Part shown: one piece after another, positions 9,105-15,748 of the stretch
How the letters are laid out: each line of letters begins with the position of its first letter
Position numbering within the stretch: the stretch's first letter is position 1
NCBI GenBank assembly: GCA_958430865.1
Contig: CAUDNR010000246.1
Span: 1-15,748 of the forward strand
Origin: Entrophospora sp. SA101
Taxonomy: Eukaryota; Glomeromycota; Glomeromycetes; Entrophosporales; Entrophosporaceae
Length of the DNA: 15,748 nucleotides
Direction: 5' to 3'
Made by a program: the position numbers and the translations under genes
Notes under the pieces: generated by a model
The model's database searches: none
Told to the model about the DNA's origin: nothing
Seen by the model: only the letters and a program-made list of their open reading frames with translations

Positions 9105-9169
9105 CCATATATTTTTTCAGCATTTTCTTGTTTTCTTCTTCCACTTCTTGCTTTTGCATCTTTTGGCAT

Positions 9170-9967
9170 TTTTACAAAAAAAAAGAAGTTTGTGATTTGA
9201 TCGACACTTACACATTAATTATTTATCCTATTGGTTTTTTTTTTGGAAAAACAAAAAACAATTTATTTTTTGACAGTGTCCAAGGTGACAAAACATGAGT
9301 GTTGTTGTTTGGTTTGGTTTGGGTCTCCTAAAGAATACGTGATAATAACTAACCAGAGGTACTTTGTTTTATTTGTATTGATTGATATTTTTATTTTAGT
9401 TTATAAATATTTTAATTGGAATCAAAACACAGAGCAGATCATTGCTGGGTAATTACAAGATTTTCATTGATAATATTTTGCTTTTTGTAATCAATAATAA
9501 TATTATTATATTATTATATTATTAATACACTGTTTAAAAAGAAACATTTCAAATATGTGATGTTTGATTATTGGAAATTGGCAGGTGTTGAAGCACGCAT
9601 GCTACCTTGAACACTACAGTCATTCACACATGTTCCTCATGTACATAAGGCTAATTTGACCTGATGGATCAATGATACAATGATGCTGCAGAATTCCAGG
9701 GGTAATATGTGACCCTGGAGTTTATCATGATTGCATCAATTTTCAATGACACTTTCACTAATCTTCCCTCACAGCACCAGACCAGGGATGGCCTCTGGCA
9801 TGCTGGTCGAAAAGTTGCCTGCAATGTCCCCTACTCTAGGGTAAGGATGGCTCTGTGTCCAAGTTGCAACTCTGCAGATGAATTGTAATATTAGGTGTGC
9901 ATAAACATCAGATCCATCAAAGTAACAAGAATCTGCAACTCATTTCAAGCACAGAAGGTCACAATTA
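9170..9967. other. Non-coding region with a GC-richer island
   Basis: 9170-9550 is AT-rich, with an (ATT)n run at about 9488-9522. 9560-9960 is clearly less AT-rich, with a 7-bp hairpin TCCAGGG (9695-9701) / CCCTGGA (9713-9719). Stops occur in all frames on both strands, and I see no splice-supported exon. It may be an old non-coding repeat. Confidence 0.45.
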
Positions 9968-10219
9968 AGGTTTCTGGCCAAAATTGCTTCTATTAGTAGC
10001 CGAAATTGCCCAACTACTTTGGACAAAGATTATTTTTTTTATAAGCCCAAACTACTTTTTGTTATTAGCCAAAATTGGGCAAAATTATTTTAAAGTTGTT
10101 TAAGTTAAAACAAGTTGATTCATATAGTTTTTTAATGTTCATGCTTATAAAAAATGTTGAGAAGCCCAAATTGCCCAAACTAGTTTGGGCTTTGAGAAAA
10201 CAGTTTGGACCAGGAACCT
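9968..10219. mobile_element. Complete TA-flanked MITE, 252 bp
   Basis: TA at 9966-9967 and TA at 10220-10221 flank terminal inverted repeats AGGTTTCTGGCCAAAATTG (left) and, from the right end read inward, AGGTTCCTGGTCCAAACTG (15 of 19 identical). TA duplication points to the Tc1/mariner superfamily. The interior repeats GCCCAAATTG/CCCAAACTA-like words, including the palindrome CCCAAACTAGTTTGGG, and encodes nothing. Its right-hand 98 bases recur inverted at 8314-8411. Confidence 0.75.
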
Positions 10220-10258
10220 TAGTGTGGATCATGTGATCCCAAATTGTTAGCTCAAAGT

Positions 10259-11712
10259 TGGACTAGCAGTGGTAATGAAAATAATCAGAAATACACAGCT
10301 TGAAGCAAAGGGATTTGATAGTTACCATTACCTTGAATGGATTCCTTATGACTAATTCACAGTTGAAAGAAGGAATAGGTGAAAGTGGTTTTGCAACTGT
10401 GTATAGGTGTTCCTGATCAAATGGTCCTAGATATGTTAATCATAATAAAAGATATTATTGTATAGGTGGTCATGTAGCATTAAAAAGGGTTAAAACATTC
10501 CTGAAGGGGTTTTTAAAAGAGGTAATAATTTAATACAATTAATGACAATTAATGATTTTTTTTAAACAATATGTTGATTTTTTTATTAATTTTCATAAAG
10601 CTTCAAAATCACATTAAATTTATAGGACCTTATCAAATGGGCATTGTTAATATTTATGGCACTTCGCAAGATCCAAATACAAAGAATACATTCTCATAAT
10701 GAGATACGCAGTTGAAGGAGATTTTAAGAAATATTTAAAATCAAATTATATACAGTCGGCGCTCGATATAGTGAGGTTTTGGCTAGTGCAAATTTGGAAA
10801 CTATCTGCGTTAATATCCAATCAAATTCAATTTTTCAGAAGATAATTTCCAAATTTGTACTAGCCAAACCTTCACTATATCGAGCGCCGACTGTAAGATA
10901 GAATAATAAAATTAAAATAATCCACAACATTATCTCAAGTTTAAACACATTTCATCAAGGAAAACTTACACATGGTGATCTTCACAATGGTAATATTTTA
11001 TATTTTGATTATTTATCCCAGGCAATGATTGCAGATTTAGGGTTATCAGGCCCAACAGATCAAGAAACATCAAGTGAAAATAATATTATTGGAGTACTAC
11101 CATACGTTGCACCAGAGGTATTAAATAAAAAACCTTATACACAAAAACTTGATATCTATAGCTTTGGGATTTTAATGTTAGAATTGTCAACATGTCAACA
11201 ACCATTTAAAGATTAACCACATGATATAGAACTTGCTTGCAGGATTTGTAGTGGCTTAAGGCCTAGTTTTTCAGATAGTACTCCAAAATGTTATATTGAG
11301 TTGGCATACAAATGTACAGATGCTAATTCTGAAAAAAGACCAACAGCAAATGAAATTTTAAAAATTGTTACTTTTGGAAAGATGCAATAAATATTTATGA
11401 AGGTGAAGATGAAGGTGATAATGATGAAGACAGAGATGAATTAAAAAAAGTGAGAAAAATATTTATCAAAAACATTTTAGCCCTTTAACAATTACAGCAA
11501 CTGTTCCTTCAAATGCTGTTTACACAAGTAGGTTATTGAATTTTACAAATCTTTCTCAGCCTACAATTCCAATAAAGTCACAATTATTAGTAATAATGGT
11601 AATTATATAATTTATTGTTATATTTAACCTTAATTATTTATTATTAATGATATTTTAAATCATAAACAATTATAGAATCTAAACAAATTGAATCAACTAT
11701 ACCAGATGGTCA
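10259..11712 (+). pseudogene. TKL-type protein kinase pseudogene (Glomeromycotina expanded kinase family)
   Basis: Kinase blocks appear in order but in shifting frames: a lead-in WTSSGNENN and LEWIPYD; glycine loop IGESGFATVYR; SNGPRYV; HVALKRV with the ATP-binding lysine; an intron 10522-10600; LIMRYAVEGDFKKYLKSNY; then, after a 141-bp insertion, HQGKLTHGDLHNGNILY (catalytic loop), IADLGLSG (DLG in place of DFG), GVLPYVAPEVLNKKPYTQ, DIYSFGILMLELS, PHDIELACRICSGLRPSF, CTDANSEKRPTANEIL, and a tail VYTSRLLNFTNLSQP. Lesions: TGA 10301, TAA 10353, TGA 10414 (where relatives have Trp), a one-base loss near 10688, the insertion at 10753, TAA 11214, and a frame change near 11370 that ends one frame at TAA 11388. 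The order, the HGD form of the loop and the tail fit the huge kinase family of arbuscular mycorrhizal fungi. It cannot make a kinase as it stands. Confidence 0.9.
10753..10893. mobile_element. pogo/Tigger-like MITE, 141 bp, inserted in the kinase pseudogene
   Basis: Flanked by TA at 10751-10752 and 10894-10895. The ends are inverted repeats of about 48 bp with three mismatches, starting CAGTCGGCGCTCGATATAGT and continuing through GGCTAGT and CAAATTTGGAAA. The centre is only about 45 bases long and non-coding, so the transcript would fold into a long hairpin. CAG start, TA target and a CTCGATATAG core are typical of pogo/Tigger elements. It sits between the YLKSNY block and the NTFHQGKL block of the kinase. 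Confidence 0.9.
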
Positions 11713-11756
11713 TCTAATTTATGATTATTGGAAATTTTCACCTACAATCAAACCTC

Positions 11757-11880
11757 ATTATAACAGACTCTTTATAACGGATTTTTGTTATTCCGAACAA
11801 AATCTTATCCCTAATTTTTTTTATTAAATAGAAAGTTTTGTAATTATTATAACGAATTTATATAATAAACCTTGTTATTA
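11757..11880. mobile_element. Possible remnant of a pogo-like element
   Basis: After TA comes ACAGACTCTTTATAACGGAT, then GTTATTCCG. This has the layout of a pogo-type end (CAG start, CTxTATAACG core) and shares CTCTTTATAACGGAT with 6373-6388, apart from a one-base insertion there. A matching opposite terminal repeat is not clear, so borders are uncertain. Confidence 0.3.
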
Positions 11881-11923
11881 ACGTAGGAAAACAACAAAAA
11901 CAATCTGGTGCAACATTCAATCT

Positions 11924-12215
11924 CTATTTCAGGATTAATTCACGAAGTTGGTTGTGTTGTGATAAATACTCTTCATTGATCATGATGTGATCGTGTCGGG
12001 GAGGGAAGAGAGAAGTCAATATGGCATGTTTTGATGTTGATGCTGAGGAGAGGTTGAAAATCAAATTTTGTTAATGAATGTATTTATTTTCTTTCCAAGG
12101 TCGTAAAACCTTTCTACTTTCAATGACACCTGATAGCCTTCCGTTTTTTCTCCTGCCAGTCTTTGAGCTTATGCTTGATTTTCTCTGCTATCTTCTTCCG
12201 TGTTGGAACCAACAT
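11924..12215 (-). CDS. Candidate small basic protein, possibly two exons; unrecognised
   Basis: On the minus strand, ATG at 12215 opens a 31-residue frame with a strongly basic helix-like stretch, RKKIAEKIKHKLKDWQEKKR, ending TGA at 12122-12120. A possible donor (AG/GTGTCA), a branch-like CATTAAC and a pyrimidine tract ending CTCCTCAG could join it to a second open stretch near 12045. From that acceptor one frame reads RHDHIMINEEYLSQHNQL and ends at 11926-11924, and another ends earlier. Local base composition is less AT-rich than average. The phase that fits the donor does not give the longer second exon, so the structure is unresolved. It could be the end of a decayed gene. Confidence 0.25.
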
Positions 12216-12585
12216 TAATTTACAAGAATAAGAAAAATCAATATATATCTTTTTTTGTCATGAAGACAAAAAATGCATTATACCGAGATAAAATCGTTAT
12301 ATTTTAAGAAGTTAGAATAATGAAGGAAATCATTACTTTTTCGATCAATTAGCAAACAATAAAACCATTAAATAAATAATAATTTCCTTGATAATAATAT
12401 TCCCTGATTAATAAAAATATATATTGATGCCCTTTATATAGTATTTTAGGCATTTTAATTGACTGACAAATTTATATCTTCTATTTATCAAAGAAACAGT
12501 AAATAAAGAAAATTGTCTATATATTTAATTTTAATTTTAATTTTAATTTATTTATCCCTTTATTGATCATTCAAATATACTCATC
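12216..12585. promoter_or_regulatory. Upstream region of the RasGEF gene
   Basis: AT-rich region before the ATG at 12586. It holds TTTATATAG at about 12434-12442, a TATA-like word 145 bases before the start, and a (TTTTAA)n-like run at about 12526-12547. No gene seen. Confidence 0.35.
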
Positions 12586-15321
12586 ATGAGCGGCTGGGAA
12601 AGTCTGTATGAAGCTGCAACAAGCGATTATCGTAATGGTGACCTTAATGTACGTTGATTACTGAGATTTTCTAATTTCTAAAAAATTTTTTGATAAAAAA
12701 ACAACTAAACAAAAAAATAGTGATCAATATAAGATTGTATTTTTTTTTTTTTGGTTGAATATAGGACTCATATTCCAATTATTTGAAAACAGCTAATGCA
12801 TTACTCCACAAGCTTAATCATGAAGTTGCTTTTATCAATAGAGGTATTAAATGCTTTTTTTTTTAATAGATGAATTTCTTTCATAACTGATTCCTGATTT
12901 GTAATAACCTTTTTTTTATTGATAGATAGTATCAAATCAAAACCTCACAACAGTGTTTATTTGTTTAATCGGCTCAAGACGTGTGTACAAAGATTAGAAG
13001 ATATCCTTCAAAATAAAGTTATACTTGGCAACCTTTCTTCCCCACAACCCTCATGCATCTCTGATTTAGTTAAAAAGGCCAATAAAAAAATTTCATCGCC
13101 AATGCACTTGCCATTAGTCCCATTTTCTCCACTTACAAAAAAGGCAATTCATTATGCTCAAGAGCTTATTGCTGTTACTTCACAAGTAGCGGGTACTAAA
13201 CAGTGTTCTAATGACAATGAGAATTCTCATCTTGCTTCACTTCGTAAGCTTAATGAAAAAGTCAGGCAAATTAGATCTAAGCTCGATCAAGTTAATAATC
13301 AAATTCAATCAATTGCTGAATTGGCTCTCCTTTCTTGGGATGCTGACTCAGTTGCTCAACAGTTAACAATAATTGAAAGTAATCTATTTGGAAAAATAGA
13401 CTTCAGAAATGACTTGAAAACAAAAGATAAAAAAAATTCAAAAGTACAAGCTTGTCTTGATTTTCATCGTTATCTAACCAATAGTTTCACTCATCAATTT
13501 ATTATTTTTGCCGAGAATTCTAAAACCTTTGGAAATCCTTCACGTCTTTCCTATCAACGTGAAAATATTATTGCTCATGCTATAAGAATAGCATATTATC
13601 TATTGAATGTACATCGTAATTTTAATAGCTTTGCTGCCATAATGAAAGCTTTGTCATCATTGGAAGTTCGTAGAATACGTAGGTTGTGGAGTGGCCTTCC
13701 TACTCGTATGAACCAAATATTGAAAGATTTATATATTTACATTAAAAAAGAAGATAATGAATATAAATCATATAAAGAGATTCTCGTTCAAAAATTGGAT
13801 TTATTCAGAGAAATTGGCCAAGGAATGGTTGTTATTCCATGGATTCAACCACATTATGAAGAGATTAAACAAATTAAGCAATCATATGCTACAGGAAAAT
13901 CCAATGATTCATCTGAAATTGTGCTTTCACCTCCAGGTGCACGTAAATTATTGTCAATATATTCTCTTCTTGAGCAATGCCAATCAAATACCATTTCACA
14001 AGACAATGATGATGAACACTTTAATAATCGTAAAGTTACTAATACACCACCCATTCGAAGTGCAATTACCATAGATGGGACAAGTACTGTATTGCCATTG
14101 GATCTTTCATGTTTAGGGTTTGGTAATTTAGATGTGCACCATTGGTTAGTGTCACGTGTTTATCTTAATAAGCAGCAATTAATTGATGAAAGTATTTTTA
14201 TTGAACCATTATCAGAAAATGAACAAATTCCTTATGTTGTTAATGATCTTGATTATGAAGAGGAAGAGGAAGACGAAGCGGTGATGGTGGTGAAAGAGGA
14301 AGAGGAAAAGGAAGTAAATAGTGATAATACTATTAACGCTAATAATTCTAATGATAGTGATGATGGTGACGAAGGTGATAATAATGAAGTTGCTAATATA
14401 AATGTAAAGTTAAGCAATGAAAATGAAACAAAGATTTCTCAGTCAGTTGAGTTTAATGATAATGAGTTAACAGAATTTCCGGATAAGCAACAGTCATTTC
14501 TTTCAAAAGATCCTTTTTTTGATAGAAATGAATCATCTCCTAAATTAGTCATTGATGGAGTAACTTCAAATAACAGCAAATCTTTAATTTCATTTTTTGT
14601 TTCAAAATCAACAGATAACCCAATTGTTCATATGGAACCAATAGAAGATAATTATTTCGATAACAGCACAAAGTCATTTTCTAACAGTATATTCAAAACA
14701 AGTGATACTACTCGTTCCGCCACCAACACCAGCAACATCAACACCACTATCACTACTGCTAAAACTGCTTCTATACCAATTCCACAATCAAATAACAAAT
14801 CACATTCAAATATTTCACCAGCAACTAGTCTTAACCCAAATGCACAAGAATTTGTTCCTTTATCATTTAGCCCTGCTCCGGGACCATTACCAGATGGAGA
14901 TAAATCTAATTTTTCAAATAAGCCTTGGAAAACTTATGATCCTGACAATAAATCTGATGATGAAAACTCGACATTTGTTTACCCTAATTCCAAATCAGTT
15001 ATATCTGCTAGTGATAAATCTCTTGTTTTGAATAATGATGATGATGACGACGACGACGATGATGATGATGGAGGTTTTATATATAAAACAACAACAACAT
15101 CATCAACATTGTCAACATTGTCATCATCGTTAAATGAAAATAAAAAATATGATGATGATAAAAATATGGAAGAGGATCATTTTGTGTACAATAAGGATGA
15201 CAACAAATTTGAATATTCAAATTCACCCAGTTCAACTAAAAACGATGAAGAAAATCTCCAAACAGAAACTGCCTTACAAAATATTCAAGAAAACTATAAT
15301 GATATTTATAAAGACAATTGA
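12586..15321 (+). CDS. Ras guanine-nucleotide exchange factor with N-terminal MIT/USP8-dimer-like region, 3 exons, 845 aa
   Basis: Exons 12586-12648, 12765-12843 and 12926-15321 (TGA) join in frame; donors GTACGT and GTATTA, acceptors ATATAG and GATAG. Residues 1 to about 100 begin MSGWESLYEAATSDYRNGD and SYSNYLKTANALLHKL, the Y-x2-A-x3-Y-x2-GD / A-Y-x2-Y pattern of MIT or USP8-dimerization helices, used in other proteins for endosomal contacts. The catalytic CDC25-like RasGEF domain is at about 189-370: SVAQQLTIIESNLF, a helix with NIIAHAIRIAYYLLNVHRNF, NFNSFAAIMKALSSLEVRRI, LWSGLP, and IPWIQPHYEEI. RasGEF domains open Ras-family GTPases to exchange GDP for GTP at membranes. A conserved-looking block follows at about 439-480 (LDLSCLGFG, HHWLVSRVYLNKQQL). 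The rest is low-complexity and acidic, with a Glu run near 492 and eleven Asp at 752-762. No REM/RasGEF_N domain is obvious. The target GTPase cannot be told from sequence. Confidence 0.88.
15037..15069 (+). repeat. Coding GAY repeat (eleven aspartates)
   Basis: Eleven consecutive GAT/GAC codons in the acidic tail of the RasGEF protein. The mix of GAT and GAC shows it is partly interrupted as a DNA microsatellite but pure as protein. Confidence 0.95.
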
Positions 15322-15675
15322 CACAAAAAAATCTGTTCTCAGATAAGGACATAATTTCTATACTTGATACAAGTCAATTATAAAAACAAGAGAACTTTTC
15401 AATAATTTATTTTTATTTATTTTTTGGTGGGGAGAAGTAATTCATATATTTTAAAAAAATGTATTTAATATTATTTGTAATATGGGCATGCTGCAACAAA
15501 AATTTGTAGAAATATGTAACCAATAAATTATAGATTTCTGAATTGATCATTATTTATTTAAAATTACTTGCTTGTTGATCATGTCAAATTATATTTAGGT
15601 ATTTGACTGTTTCTATAGTATTTTTGTCCCACCACATACAATGGGAAGATTTGGTAGACAAAAGTAATGAGTATA
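15322..15675. other. 3' region of the RasGEF gene
   Basis: AT-rich, with an AATAAA at about 15522 and other AATAAT words suited to polyadenylation. No other gene seen. Confidence 0.5.
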
Positions 15676-15748
15676 CAGTGCAGAAGCTCTATAATAGGAA
15701 CAAATGTTGCCTTTTTTTAAAAGGGTGTAGATCACCCAAAAAAAATTT
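15676..15748 (+). mobile_element. Possible left end of a pogo-like element, cut by window edge
   Basis: TA at 15674-15675 is followed by CAGTGCAGAAGCTCTATAAT and AGGAAC, a layout typical of pogo/Tigger termini (CAGTG start, CTCTATAAT core). A short hairpin GGGTG/CACCC follows at 15723-15737. The other end would be outside the window. Confidence 0.35.

Larger units (their letters stand above)
8038..9169 (-). pseudogene. Multi-exon gene of unknown function, interrupted by a transposon fragment
   Basis: Minus-strand exons inferred from splice signals: 9169-9105, 8953-8909, 8832-8772, 8695-8635, 8562-8538, 8447-8412 (continuing after the insert at about 8309-8276), 8204-8038. The first four join in frame: MPKDAKARSGRRKQENAEK, PHKRIHTKHLEKEKE, THLHSISSQSLKENE, HHHQLPSQEDQIEYLI. 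Start context is AAAAATGCC; donors are GTAAGT or GTAAGA, acceptors mostly CATAG. The fifth exon (INYNDNKN) is one base out of phase with the fourth but in phase with the sixth (EEQSQNYVDATK). The sixth runs into an in-frame TAG at the edge of a 98-bp transposon fragment. The last exon is open for 54 residues (LSFYLLDKQTPPFYRFIH, VSTTIPIIKVDDFMKTRR) and ends TAG at 8040-8038. I do not recognise the protein: a basic N-terminus, a polar middle and a hydrophobic C-terminal block. It is probably a recently broken gene; if read as intact, it would end after the fourth exon as a peptide of about 80 residues. Confidence 0.5.

Noticed and set aside
8971..9159. Minus-strand 62-residue open frame starting in the first exon of the unknown gene
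   Set aside because: It reads another frame of the exon and then runs through the intron and a TA microsatellite into translated T-rich sequence.
9231..9452. Plus-strand open frame of 73 residues
   Set aside because: Low-complexity hydrophobic translation of AT-rich DNA, non-ATG start, no splice signals or recognisable motif.
8314..10219. A 1.9-kb transposon with 98-bp terminal inverted repeats enclosing the unknown gene
   Set aside because: The right-hand copy belongs to a complete 252-bp element with its own two termini and TA flanks, so the left copy is better read as an independent truncated insertion. Exons of the unknown gene also continue beyond the left copy.
13757..15346. Several open frames overlapping the RasGEF gene in other frames or strands
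   Set aside because: They lie wholly or mostly within the intact RasGEF exon and reflect its low-complexity coding sequence.

Overview
The window looks like nuclear DNA of a very AT-rich fungus, most probably an arbuscular mycorrhizal fungus (Glomeromycotina, Rhizophagus-like). The sequence evidence is: short introns of about 60-120 bases with GTAAGT-like donors, CTAAT-type branch sites and poly-T tracts before the AG; many AT microsatellites; several small TA-flanked inverted-repeat elements; and a decayed kinase with the style of the very large kinase family of these fungi (LEWIPYD lead-in, HGDLHNGN catalytic loop, VAPEVL, YTSRLLNF tail). All gene models were spliced by hand, checking that reading-frame phase is kept across each junction.

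Layout. At 1-242 (minus) is the N-terminal end of a TTF-type zinc-finger protein of the hAT-transposase / ZNF862-like kind, cut by the window edge. At 1752-4547 (plus) is an intact eight-exon gene for a 708-residue protein: a long disordered, repeat-containing N-terminal part and a C-terminal coiled coil that resembles the inner-kinetochore subunit CENP-U/Ame1. Convergent to it, at 6025-5201 (minus), is an intact three-exon DUF4291 gene (223 residues). From about 6.0 to 12.5 kb the window is repeat-rich. It holds a doubtful small ORF, a 57-58 bp tandem repeat, a possible tRNA-derived SINE, and a multi-exon minus-strand gene of unknown function (9169-8038) interrupted by a transposon fragment. 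Two of that gene's introns begin with copies of the same ~60 bp sequence. The same region has a complete 252-bp TA-flanked MITE, a TKL-type kinase pseudogene (10259-11712) split by a 141-bp pogo-like MITE, and a candidate two-exon small gene (12215-11924, minus). At 12586-15321 (plus) is an intact three-exon gene for an 845-residue Ras guanine-nucleotide exchange factor with an N-terminal MIT/USP8-dimer-like helical region and a very acidic tail.

The three intact genes (kinetochore candidate, DUF4291, RasGEF) do not form an obvious pathway; this is ordinary eukaryotic gene order with transposon-driven decay between them. The points most worth a second look are the minus-strand unknown gene with its duplicated intron sequence and transposon-broken exon, the divergent CENP-U candidate with internal tandem protein repeats, and the set of unlike pogo-type terminal repeats scattered through the window. 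No sign of a new defence system, CRISPR array or biosynthetic cluster was found.
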